DNA from: Seribacter sulfatis
Lineage (GTDB): Bacteria; Verrucomicrobiota; Verrucomicrobiia; Opitutales; Seribacteraceae
Length of the DNA stretch: 64,000 nt
Assembly (NCBI RefSeq): GCF_964187635.1
Contig: NZ_CAXLMO010000001.1
Location: 1-64,000 of the forward strand
Reading direction: 5' to 3'
The notes beneath the pieces are model-generated. The model saw only the letters and a program-made list of their open reading frames with translations. It was not told the origin of the DNA and did no database searches. This document shows positions 51,782 to 60,583 of the stretch, piece after piece (the stretch's first letter is position 1; every line of letters begins with the position of its first letter). The translations under genes were made by a program, and so were the position numbers.

Positions 51782-54700
51782 TTATTTTAAATAAATGAAT
51801 TCTTTCATATTAAAAAGGGCGAGAGCTAGATCTTGAAGTTTTGGTTTATCTGCAATTACGTTAGCCTCAAGTTCTAGGAGTCTTTTTTCTAAAGAATTTC
51901 GTTGAGCAGTAAGTTTTGTGTACAGGTTCATTTCTTCAATAGATAATGACTTCTCTGCTTCCTTAAAACTTACATAGGAATCTGGATGAAAGATGGTATT
52001 GATTTCACTTTGAGTAAGGGCCCGGTCATAAACTGAAGCCCGACTGATACTACCGTGTAACATCCGTTGAGGACTAGCCGGGAGGTGTCTGACACCAAAA
52101 GTAAGTACAGATTTATTTTTCTGGTACTTGTAAAGACTTGTAGTGTATGGCTTCCCATACATTTTTCCATTGCGATAACCAGTGATTTTTCCATCAAGGG
52201 AATAAGTTATAGCAATATGAACTAATTCGTTATGGGCAATATTTTCGGGAGGTGCGGAAGGAAAAGGCTTTGTTCTGGAAAAACCATTACTACCTGACAT
52301 CCATTTCCTTGTCTCTTTTTCGGCAAAGACAATCGAATCAAAAACACTACCATTCGTGCTTTGTATTGTGATCACTCCACCAGCTCGTTGGCTGAGACTA
52401 TCTAGTTCTACCCAAGTAGAAAGTGTTTTTTCGGCAACTGCTATTGGTAGGGTATCGGTTACCGCGTGTCCTCCTTTGCGAAGAATTAATCTTCCATTTT
52501 TCACAGCAGCACCATTTTTGAGGTTGGCTTTTAGACCTAGTATTTGATCTTTCAGTCCGCTTTCAAAGTTCCATTGAAGAACTGGATCAAGAGAATGCTT
52601 CTTTTTCGGACCTGTAGAAGATTTTTTGCTTTCGATTAAATTCTCCCGAACAGGGTCAATGATTCCTGAAATCTCTTTGCTTAGATTTAATTTCTTCTCG
52701 TTCAATCTCAGTATTATATTTTTTTGATTCGCACTTTCCTGCTCCGAAACCGTTAAGTAATCAATTGATTGTTTGATCTCATTTTGAGTTGGGTTTCTTC
52801 CGAGGGAGTTTCGAAACATAACGGTTATCTTGTCTTTTAAATCGCCATTCCTATGTAAGTTTGCAAATTCCCTTGCAGCTCTGATTACCAGGGGGTCATT
52901 CATCAGCGTAAGTGACTGAGCAGGTACATTTGTAATATCACGCCTGCCTTTGGTTGAGGAGGGTACTGGTGCATCAAAAACAGATAGAAATGGGTCTAAC
53001 GAATTCCGTTTCACTTGTCTGTAAACCGATCTTCTTACACTGTTAGAGGGTTCGGGGACACCTTCAGCAACCCTGTCTAATTTGATTCTGCCCGAAGCCA
53101 AAAGCATGGAGTCATGAATCGCTTCGGCTTCTAGCCTGCGGAGATTAGCATGAGAAAGTAGTAAGTTGTTTGGATCGCTCTGTTGTGCTTTAGCGGAAGG
53201 TTTTGAAGATGCCCGAAAAGCTTTGGTTGTAACAAGAAACTTGATCATACTTTTAATAGACCACCCATCTTCCCTAAATTTGGTGGCGAGGAAATCTAGG
53301 AGTTCCGGGTGTGTGGGTTTTTCTCCCAATCTTCCGAAGTTGTCAGGAGTTCTGACAATCCCGTGGCCAAATAAATGGTGCCAAATTCGATTTACGATCA
53401 CCCGGGATGTAAAAGGGTTATCTTTCCGCAACAGATCTTTTGCGAATTCTAATCTGCCAATGGAATCCTTAGGGTAGGGGGTAGGATCAATCGCCTCTAA
53501 AAATCTTCTTGGTACTTTATGCGTCGGCTTCTTGTGGTTTCCTCTTTCGAATAATGCTTGTTCAAATGGTTCTCCGTCCAGTAATCCTGGAGCTAGGCGT
53601 GGTGCTTTGATCAGGGATTCAATTTTACGATATTCCGAAATGAAATTTTTACAGGTTGGTACTTCTTTTAGGGAATTGGGTAGTATGCCCTGCTTGATCA
53701 ATGAATTAAGAATTCTAGCTTGAGCATCAGTTATGGAATTATCTTCCCAAGCTTTGATTGCATCCTTAATTACTCGTGCATAGAGAATTGCTAAATCTTG
53801 TGAGTTTGTTGCGGGTAAAGAAGTGGTAAATAAAGGAGAGAGAATTTCAGATACCTCATCTCTTGGTGCAGGTTCATCATGAGGAGCATAAAAAGCCTCT
53901 GTTACCCCAAACCAAGAGCGTTCAGCATTTCCTGCTTCTACTGGATGGTCACGGCTGGTGGTTACTTCGAGGTATCCGGTTTCTCCTGCCCAGTAGTCCG
54001 TTTTGAAACGGATCCATTTTTCTACCTTAGGCTCGGGTGAGGATTTTTGGTATACGGTTCCTCTTCTCGGATAATTCCATACTGAATATCGAACGGTAGT
54101 ACCTTTGTCTCCGATAACTCGAATCCAAAGGTTGCCTTTTTCAAATTTAAATCGGGGAGAAGAAAGGGTTCCATTTTGTTTGGTACTAAATAAATGAGTG
54201 TAAACACCAGCTGGCATGATATTATGTATTATCTCTTCACCCTTAAAGTTGAGGGAGAATTGCCCTGCTTTTGTTGAATGTTCGTTCAGTCCGGATCCAC
54301 TCTTTTTCCATTTTGCGTAAGTCTCCTGTATGCCAAGGTTCCAATAATTTTTGTTTGAATTCTGGAGACGCGAAACAATTCGGTTTCTGCTCTCTTCAAC
54401 CTGCTTCTTTAATCGTTCCCACTCCTTTGAGAATTCCTGAGCTTTAAGAGTATGAAGTTTTTTCCATGGCATTAGAAAGTCGAGAGCTTGATCGGAAGGC
54501 GATATTTTCTGAGTACTATTTTTTAATTTGTTTTCGATATCGATTTCCATCCATGATTGTACGAATTCGTTCTTAATTTCCTGTTTTAGAGAGGTAAGTT
54601 TATCTTTATGCTCATGTAAAGTTGAAGGATCATCTATCACTTTCTGTGCAGGCCGACCGTTGGAGAGAATACCGAATAATGCATAATAATCGTCCTGGCT

Positions 54701-55798
54701 GATCGCATCGAACTTATGGTGATGACAGCGGGCACACGATACGGTCAGACCGAGAAAGGTTTTTGTTACGGTATCAATTTGGTCATCGGTAAAGCGCACA
54801 TGCTCATCCAATGCATCCGTTGGAGCAAAGCCATGAAGTACAAAGCGAAGATGCGCTGTTCCGATAGTAGATTCATTAATCCCGAGAACTTTGTTAATCC
54901 TTGGCTTTTCGACTAGATCACCAGCTATATGCTCAAGGACAAGTTGATCAAAACTGATGTCTGCATTAAGTGCACGTATTAGGTAATTACGATAGCGGAA
55001 TGCATTTGGAATCCTGGGATCCCCTTCACTGCCGTGGGAGTCTGCATAGCGAACCCAGTCCATCCAATGCCTAGCCCACCTTTCTCCAAATTGAGGACTA
55101 TTCAGCATTATATCACTGAATTCATGAACCGCCTTATCCATGTTTTCCTTGGATAATTCTGTGAAGCGATTTTGTTCTTCAATGGATGGGGGCAGCCCAG
55201 TTAATGCGTAGGATAATCTTCTCAAAATCGATAAAGGTTCCTCGTTTTTGTTTAGCACTAGTCCTGCATCCTTTATCTTTTTAGTAAGAAATTGATCTAC
55301 CGGGTGTTCTTTCTTCGCTGAGTAAGTATTTACCGTACGGACGGGTTGAAAGCTCCACCACAACTTTCTTTTTTCGCGAATTTTTTCCCATGAAGTTTCC
55401 TTGGCAAATTCCTCTGCAGTTGGCGGTTTTTCTCTAGGATCATAAGCACCATTAGAGATCCATTGTTCAAAATCCAAGATTATAGATTCTGAAAGCTTCG
55501 GTCCTCCCTTAGGCATTTTTAGGTTTTTTATTTCATGCCCCATTACTTTGAGTAACAAACTTTCCTTGGGGTCCTTTAAAGATATTGCTGACCCTCGATT
55601 ACCTCCCTCGATAAGTCCATTTTTATAATCTAAAATCAATCCTGACTTTGATTTATTTATACTATTGTGACAATCGTAGCAATTTTCTGCCAGCACAGGT
55701 CGAATTCTTGATTCAAAAAATTCTGCCTGATTTATCGCTTTTAACGAAGTAAGTAAAAAGAAAGAAGAAAATATGAGGGTTAGATATCTTGTAACCAT
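51782..55798 (-). CDS. PSD1 and cytochrome c domain protein (PSCyt1-DUF1549-DUF1553) with LamG-like domain
   Basis: This large secreted or envelope protein has 1338 residues from ATG 55798, where a signal peptide (MVTRYLTLIFSSFFLLTS) begins. An open upstream extension to 55936 has no such leader and would overlap the divergent gene. The cytochrome-like domain has CYDCH (40-44) and a second CARCH near the DUF1549 end. DUF1549 follows at about 150-390, and DUF1553 contains the RNPFTSRVIVNRIWHHLFG-type element (DNPFTSRVIVNRIWHH here). A LamG/ConA-like domain is inserted near residues 1090-1260. Such proteins pair with DUF1501 and are thought to help degrade complex glycans, but the reaction is not established. 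Confidence 0.9.
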   Translation of the reverse strand: MVTRYLTLIFSSFFLLTSLKAINQAEFFESRIRPVLAENCYDCHNSINKSKSGLILDYKNGLIEGGNRGSAISLKDPKESLLLKVMGHEIKNLKMPKGGPKLSESIILDFEQWISNGAYDPREKPPTAEEFAKETSWEKIREKRKLWWSFQPVRTVNTYSAKKEHPVDQFLTKKIKDAGLVLNKNEEPLSILRRLSYALTGLPPSIEEQNRFTELSKENMDKAVHEFSDIMLNSPQFGERWARHWMDWVRYADSHGSEGDPRIPNAFRYRNYLIRALNADISFDQLVLEHIAGDLVEKPRINKVLGINESTIGTAHLRFVLHGFAPTDALDEHVRFTDDQIDTVTKTFLGLTVSCARCHHHKFDAISQDDYYALFGILSNGRPAQKVIDDPSTLHEHKDKLTSLKQEIKNEFVQSWMEIDIENKLKNSTQKISPSDQALDFLMPWKKLHTLKAQEFSKEWERLKKQVEESRNRIVSRLQNSNKNYWNLGIQETYAKWKKSGSGLNEHSTKAGQFSLNFKGEEIIHNIMPAGVYTHLFSTKQNGTLSSPRFKFEKGNLWIRVIGDKGTTVRYSVWNYPRRGTVYQKSSPEPKVEKWIRFKTDYWAGETGYLEVTTSRDHPVEAGNAERSWFGVTEAFYAPHDEPAPRDEVSEILSPLFTTSLPATNSQDLAILYARVIKDAIKAWEDNSITDAQARILNSLIKQGILPNSLKEVPTCKNFISEYRKIESLIKAPRLAPGLLDGEPFEQALFERGNHKKPTHKVPRRFLEAIDPTPYPKDSIGRLEFAKDLLRKDNPFTSRVIVNRIWHHLFGHGIVRTPDNFGRLGEKPTHPELLDFLATKFREDGWSIKSMIKFLVTTKAFRASSKPSAKAQQSDPNNLLLSHANLRRLEAEAIHDSMLLASGRIKLDRVAEGVPEPSNSVRRSVYRQVKRNSLDPFLSVFDAPVPSSTKGRRDITNVPAQSLTLMNDPLVIRAAREFANLHRNGDLKDKITVMFRNSLGRNPTQNEIKQSIDYLTVSEQESANQKNIILRLNEKKLNLSKEISGIIDPVRENLIESKKSSTGPKKKHSLDPVLQWNFESGLKDQILGLKANLKNGAAVKNGRLILRKGGHAVTDTLPIAVAEKTLSTWVELDSLSQRAGGVITIQSTNGSVFDSIVFAEKETRKWMSGSNGFSRTKPFPSAPPENIAHNELVHIAITYSLDGKITGYRNGKMYGKPYTTSLYKYQKNKSVLTFGVRHLPASPQRMLHGSISRASVYDRALTQSEINTIFHPDSYVSFKEAEKSLSIEEMNLYTKLTAQRNSLEKRLLELEANVIADKPKLQDLALALFNMKEFIYLK

Positions 55799-55927
55799 TA
55801 CCTCTAGGATTCCATAAATGGAGCTATTGTCAAATTTGGAAATAATATTTTCGGGGGTTTTGTAAAAGGCCCTCACATTAAATAAGCAATTGACCATGGA
55901 GATCGCTTCGTAAAGTTTATTGAATTT

Positions 55928-56971
55928 ATGAATCAACTTGTAGTAATTGCAACAAACGCATGTGGTTGGCCTAACCTTATCAAGTTAAACAACGGGCAAG
56001 TTCTTTGTACTTATTTTAATGCCCCTAGCCATGGACTGATGGAAGGTGACTTGGTTTGCTCTCTTAGTGATCGCAATAGGAAAAAATGGAAAAAATTATC
56101 GGTAGTTGCGAAAAAGCCGAAGGGTGGAAACCGGATGCATTTAGCAGTTGGTCAGGCACATAATGGAGATTTGCTCTGCTTTAACAGCGGCTTTTTTGTT
56201 AAAGATGAAAAATTTGTCGGGTTTTCAGGTCATTGGTTATCTAGATCAAAGGACCGGGGTAAGTCTTGGGAGGTCCAAAGTAATCCTGTTGTTCCAAAAG
56301 GAATTGAATCCACTATTCCCTTTGGTCGAGTCATACAATTAGAGAATAAGGAATTGGCATATTCATCTTATCGATCACATGGGCAAGGAAATCCAAGTGA
56401 AACATGGATGATTATTTCCGAAGATGATGGTGAAACATGGACACGGTCTTTAAAGTTCGGATCTAATGATTCTAATGAAGCTACATTATGTAAGCTAGAG
56501 GATGGACGAGTGCTCGCCGCAACGAGGACACATATTGATCACCATGTAAAACTTTGTGAACTTTCAAACCAGGGGAAAAGGTGGAAAGATAAAGGTCCTC
56601 TTACTTTACCAATGCAGCATCCAGCTGACTTAACGATCCTTTCTGAGAAATGCCTCTTGATGACCTATGGAATTCGTAATCGCGGGCTTATGGGAATCGG
56701 TGCGAGGATTAGCATTGATGGAGGTATCACTTGGAGACCGCCTTGGGTCATTCATCAGTTTGGATCTGAAGCTAAGGACATTGGTTATCCATCGACAGTT
56801 TTGTTAGATAAAAAAGGAAATTTGCTTACTGCATTTTATACTGACTACGAACCGAGTCTGCATAAAAAGCCAAATCGTTATCGAGTACTTGCCAAGAAAT
56901 GGTCATTGAAGGATTGGCTTCATCCGAGTATTATTGAGTTAATATCGGATGGTAAGCAGCTAAATATTTAA
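55928..56971 (+). CDS. Sialidase-like BNR-repeat protein
   Basis: This 347-residue six-bladed-propeller candidate has Asp-box repeats (SRSKDRGKSW, SEDDGETW, SIDGGITW). It also has a FRIP-like region near its start (WPNLIKLNNGQVLC) and Arg residues suited to carboxylate binding. No signal peptide is apparent, so it may act in the cytoplasm or be exported by another route. True sialidases and many glycoside hydrolases and lyases share this fold, so the substrate is uncertain. It is divergent from the PSD1 gene and convergent (1 bp) with a sulfatase, consistent with a glycan-degradation locus. Confidence 0.75.
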   Translation: MNQLVVIATNACGWPNLIKLNNGQVLCTYFNAPSHGLMEGDLVCSLSDRNRKKWKKLSVVAKKPKGGNRMHLAVGQAHNGDLLCFNSGFFVKDEKFVGFSGHWLSRSKDRGKSWEVQSNPVVPKGIESTIPFGRVIQLENKELAYSSYRSHGQGNPSETWMIISEDDGETWTRSLKFGSNDSNEATLCKLEDGRVLAATRTHIDHHVKLCELSNQGKRWKDKGPLTLPMQHPADLTILSEKCLLMTYGIRNRGLMGIGARISIDGGITWRPPWVIHQFGSEAKDIGYPSTVLLDKKGNLLTAFYTDYEPSLHKKPNRYRVLAKKWSLKDWLHPSIIELISDGKQLNI

Positions 56972-56972
56972 T

Positions 56973-58571
56973 TTAGGATTTTTTTCTGAACTCTTTGATA
57001 TAGTCCTCCCGAACGGACATATCACTCTCATCTTCGTAAGACTTTTGTAAATTTTTGAGCCTTTGCTTGAGCTTATTTTGTAATTTCATGGTTTCTTTTT
57101 TTCCATAAAGATTAGAAAGTTCGTCAGGATCTTTGTTAAGATCGTACATTTCCCATTCATTTTTAAACTGATAGAAGTGCATGAGTTTGTGCCGCTTGGT
57201 ACGAATACCATAATGGCGTGGAACCATGTGGACGCTTGGATATTCGTAATAATGATAGTAAATCTCGCTTCTCCATTTTTTAGGCTTTTCCCCTTTCATC
57301 AAGGGCACTAATGAAAGACCCTGCATATCTTTAGGTTGGGTGGCACCGGCGATTTCAAGAAATGTTTGCGCATAATCCAAGTTCTGCACCAATTCAGTTT
57401 CACGACTGCCCGGCTTGATTACACCTGGCCATTTGACAATGAGAGGCATTTTAAGGGATTCCTCATACATCCACCTTTTATCATACCACCCATGATCTCC
57501 AATATAGAATCCTTGATCGGATGAATAGATGACTATCGTATTTTGATCTAAACCTAGTCGGGTAAGTTCTTTTTGGAGTCGATCTACGCTTTCATCGACT
57601 CCCTTCACGCATCGAAGGTAGTTTTTCGCATATCTTTGAAATTTCCAACGGATGAGATCTTTACCCGAAAGTTTGGCCTTTCGAAAAGCTTCATCTCTCG
57701 GTGCATAGTGGGCCCTCCATGCCTTAAGTTGTTCGGGGCTCATTCTTTTCATGTTGTGCCAAGCGGACCGGTCCTGTCTTAACTGAGAGGGGGGTTGATT
57801 AAATTCAGGAGTCAAATCTACGAATAGATCGTAATTTAAATCCATATGCCGATCGATTTCCAGTTCCTGCAGCCTTGCCCCTGGTGCATTATCTTTCCAC
57901 TCATCGAATAGGGTAGGTGGTTCAGGAATTATAACATCGTCATAAAGTGACAAATGCCTCAGGGCAGGCATCCAATTCCGATGCGGAGCCTTATGTTGAA
58001 CCATAAGCATAAATGGTTGTTTATCGGATCTTTTTTCCTTAAGCCACTCGACAGCCAAATCGGTCACCACATCCGTGCAATACCCGTCTACCCGTTTTTT
58101 CCCATCGGGAAAGATCATATCAGGATTGTAATAGAGACCTTGCCCGGGAAGAACCGCCCAATCATCATATCCTAATGGTTTTCCCTTCAGGTGACTTTTT
58201 CCATAAATTGCAGTTTGGTATCCTGCCTTTTGGAGAAGCTTTGGAAAAGTTTGTTGATTCCAGTCAAAAGTATTTCCGTTATTCATAAACCCATTCTTAT
58301 GACTGTGCTTTCCAGTTTGAATAACTGCTCGACTGGGACCACAAATTGAATTTGTGCAGAAGCTGTTTACAAAAAGCATACCGTCACGGGCAAGTTTATC
58401 GATTACCGGAGTCGGGTTCACCGATTTTAACCATCCATTATAAGCACCGATTGCATGAGGAGCATGATCATCAGTAAAGACAAATAATATATTGGGACGA
58501 TCCACCTTTGCCTGAATCAAGTTAAAAAAGGCTAAATAAAGGAAAGGTAATGCTTTGAAAAGGTAGTTCAT
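56973..58571 (-). CDS. Family S1 sulfatase (active-site complete)
   Basis: This secreted sulfatase has 532 residues from ATG 58571, where a signal peptide (MNYLFKALPFLYLAFFNLIQA) begins; the longer open extension is atypical. The catalytic set is present: metal Asp34 and Asp35 (FTDDH), the formylglycine site Cys77 in CGPSR with Arg81, Lys125 and His127, His193, Asp352 with Gln353 in SSDQG, and Lys365. The C-terminus resembles DUF4976. A Cys-type site needs a formylglycine-generating enzyme, not in the window. It is paralogous to the gene at 58804-60414 (shared GKHSH, CV-G-DE and WMPA-RHL blocks). The natural substrate, probably a sulfated polysaccharide, is not readable. Confidence 0.92.
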   Translation of the reverse strand: MNYLFKALPFLYLAFFNLIQAKVDRPNILFVFTDDHAPHAIGAYNGWLKSVNPTPVIDKLARDGMLFVNSFCTNSICGPSRAVIQTGKHSHKNGFMNNGNTFDWNQQTFPKLLQKAGYQTAIYGKSHLKGKPLGYDDWAVLPGQGLYYNPDMIFPDGKKRVDGYCTDVVTDLAVEWLKEKRSDKQPFMLMVQHKAPHRNWMPALRHLSLYDDVIIPEPPTLFDEWKDNAPGARLQELEIDRHMDLNYDLFVDLTPEFNQPPSQLRQDRSAWHNMKRMSPEQLKAWRAHYAPRDEAFRKAKLSGKDLIRWKFQRYAKNYLRCVKGVDESVDRLQKELTRLGLDQNTIVIYSSDQGFYIGDHGWYDKRWMYEESLKMPLIVKWPGVIKPGSRETELVQNLDYAQTFLEIAGATQPKDMQGLSLVPLMKGEKPKKWRSEIYYHYYEYPSVHMVPRHYGIRTKRHKLMHFYQFKNEWEMYDLNKDPDELSNLYGKKETMKLQNKLKQRLKNLQKSYEDESDMSVREDYIKEFRKKS

Positions 58572-58663
58572 TTTGCGAATGATCATAATTTGAAAAATTA
58601 AAATTCTTTTACTAGAAACTCTTTTATTACAATAATAAAAAGCCCCAAAATGTGAATAAAAGA

Positions 58664-58697
58664 TGAAAGGTGCCGTCCTCCCAAACGACACCTTTCA
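58664..58697 (-). terminator. Strong hairpin between the two sulfatase genes
   Basis: TGAAAGGTGCCGT (58664-58676) pairs with ACGACACCTTTCA (58685-58697): 12 of 13 pairs around an 8-base loop. It lies 107 bp after the pseudo-sulfatase stop and 93 bp before the next sulfatase start. On the minus strand it is followed by TCTTTTATTC and, further on, CTTTTTATTATTG, which fits a terminator; a regulatory hairpin is the alternative. Confidence 0.55.
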
Positions 58698-58803
58698 GGA
58701 TATGCATTCCTTTGTTATAAACATAAGGGATATTTAATATCCTACAAGCTTTTTTATGTTTTTGTTGGGATTTATCCTGTTTTACAGGCAAATAGTTGTT
58801 TAT

Positions 58804-60414
58804 TTATTCTTTTCTAGCTTCAGGCCCTCTATAAATTTTTCTCCATTCTTCCGGCATTATTGAAATATCGGATCGGTCTAAATATTTTGTTCGATTCCTG
58901 ATTAGTAGTTGTTTCATTTTTTCTAATTCAGAACTGTAGGATTCTTTACTGTAAAGATTTTTGGATTCAGTGGGGTCATTTTCCAAATCATAAAATTCCC
59001 ATTCATCGAATTGATAAAAATGAATTAATTTATGTTTGAGGGTTCGAATGCCATAATGTTTTGCAATCATTTGATCACCCGGGAATTCATTGTGATGGAA
59101 ATAAATTGAGTTCCTCCATGTATTATTTGAATCTTCATTATCTAACAATTGACTCATTGACTTTCCCTGCATCCCCTTGCCTTCTTGAAAGCCGGCATAG
59201 TCGAGAATTGTTTGGGCAAGATCAATATTCTGTACAAGCGAAGATACTGTCTTAGGGGAGGATAAACCTAAAGGTTTTCTTATGATAAGAGGAATTTTAC
59301 TCGATTCTTCATAGATCCACCTGGACCCAAACCATCCATGTTCACCCAAAAAGCGGCCATGGTTCGATGTGTAAACAAAGAAGGCACTAGTGTTATTAGT
59401 TGCGGTTAAAGAATCATTAATTCTTTTGATATTCTCGTCAATTCCACTGACGCACCGAAGGTAGTTTTTGGTGAAGCGTTGAAATTTCCATTGTAAAATA
59501 TTCTCCTTGGATTGATTTTCTCTAAGGAACGCTTCATTTTTTGGTCTCCAGGAGAGCGTCCATGCCGAGTGTTGCTCGGGGGTCATAAGATTCAAGTTCT
59601 TTTGGCTATTTGAATTCTCCGTCTCATTTGATTGATTACCATCTGACTGTTCGGATGGAAAAAAAAGATCATTTGAAAGTTTGAGGTCTTGTTTGATTTC
59701 CATCGATTGATAGCGGGCGGGACTGGCTTTTCCGGCGTGTTCATCAATGAAATTAACAGGTTCTGGTAAAAGTTTATCATCATAAAGCCTCAAATGCCGA
59801 ATCGCAGGCATCCAGGGATTGTTGGTGGCATTAAATTGAATCAGTAGGAAGAAGGGCTTTTCATTTCTCTTTTTATGTAACCAATCTAGAGCCAAATCTG
59901 TAATAATGTCAGTTGAATGTCCTTCAATTCTTTTTTGACTTTTTGAGTTTAAAAACTCGGGGTTATATTTTTCTGTTGGATCTGCTAATATGGACCAGTT
60001 ATCAAAACACTCTGGTTCTGTACCGAGATCCCATCTACCAAAGAGTGCGGTTTGGTACCCTATTTCTTGTAAAATTTTTGGTAGATAGTTTTGGGATGTG
60101 TTGAATTTATTACCGTTCTGGATAAATCCATTTAAGTGGGAATGTTTTCCGGTTAAAATTACTGCCGAGCTAGGACCAGAAACAGCATTTGTACAGAAGG
60201 CATTCGTAAATACGCTACTTTTTTGCGAAATTAAATCTAGGTTGGGCGTGGGATTTATATCAGATAAATATCCCTTGTAAGAACCCACTGCACTTGTAGG
60301 ATGACTTTCTGAAACAATCATAATAAAGTTCGGTTTTTCACTTCCAATAGTTATGAGAGAGGAACCAAAACAAAATACTTTTAAAATAATTAATTGTAAC
60401 CAAATCGTTTTCAC
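58804..60414 (-). CDS. Degenerate sulfatase-fold protein (predicted pseudoenzyme)
   Basis: This full-length 536-residue sulfatase paralogue starts at GTG 60414 with a signal peptide (about 1-24). It aligns throughout with the neighbouring sulfatase but has replaced almost every catalytic residue: the metal pair Asp-Asp by Glu36-Ser37, the formylglycine Cys by Ser79 and its Arg by Ser83 (SGPSS for CGPSR), the Lys and His of the FGK-x-H region by Arg127 and Asp129, the later His by Phe194, the metal Asp by Asn351, and the final Lys by Ser364. The frame is uninterrupted, so it appears maintained. It is unlikely to cleave sulfate esters; glycan binding or partnering is a guess. A low-complexity Ser/Asn/Glu insertion lies at 255-275. 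Confidence 0.85.
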   Translation of the reverse strand: MKTIWLQLIILKVFCFGSSLITIGSEKPNFIMIVSESHPTSAVGSYKGYLSDINPTPNLDLISQKSSVFTNAFCTNAVSGPSSAVILTGKHSHLNGFIQNGNKFNTSQNYLPKILQEIGYQTALFGRWDLGTEPECFDNWSILADPTEKYNPEFLNSKSQKRIEGHSTDIITDLALDWLHKKRNEKPFFLLIQFNATNNPWMPAIRHLRLYDDKLLPEPVNFIDEHAGKASPARYQSMEIKQDLKLSNDLFFPSEQSDGNQSNETENSNSQKNLNLMTPEQHSAWTLSWRPKNEAFLRENQSKENILQWKFQRFTKNYLRCVSGIDENIKRINDSLTATNNTSAFFVYTSNHGRFLGEHGWFGSRWIYEESSKIPLIIRKPLGLSSPKTVSSLVQNIDLAQTILDYAGFQEGKGMQGKSMSQLLDNEDSNNTWRNSIYFHHNEFPGDQMIAKHYGIRTLKHKLIHFYQFDEWEFYDLENDPTESKNLYSKESYSSELEKMKQLLIRNRTKYLDRSDISIMPEEWRKIYRGPEARKE

Positions 60415-60583
60415 TTTCCATGTATTGAAAGGCTTTGGAATAAGTTGCGAGGAAATTAAATAAATCTTTGTAAATTGTAGAAACTTTACCCCCTGAAAAT
60501 TTATAAATTTGCAGATTTTCTGCTCATTAAAATACAGAGTTTAGAGTTTGAACCTTTTATCGTGAACCTCTATGAATCTATTA

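Noticed and set aside
55799..55936. N-terminal extension of the PSD1-cytochrome protein
   Set aside because: It lacks a signal sequence, would bury the signal peptide at residue 47 and would overlap the divergent sialidase-like gene; ATG 55798 is preferred.
57226..57240. CGTGGAACC near 57230 as a third parS
   Set aside because: Only a half-site is present; the left arm does not match TGTTCCA.
60415..60583. glmS ribozyme or riboswitch upstream of glmS
   Set aside because: The region is short and AT-rich without the conserved core or pseudoknot elements of the glmS ribozyme, which is known mainly from Firmicutes.
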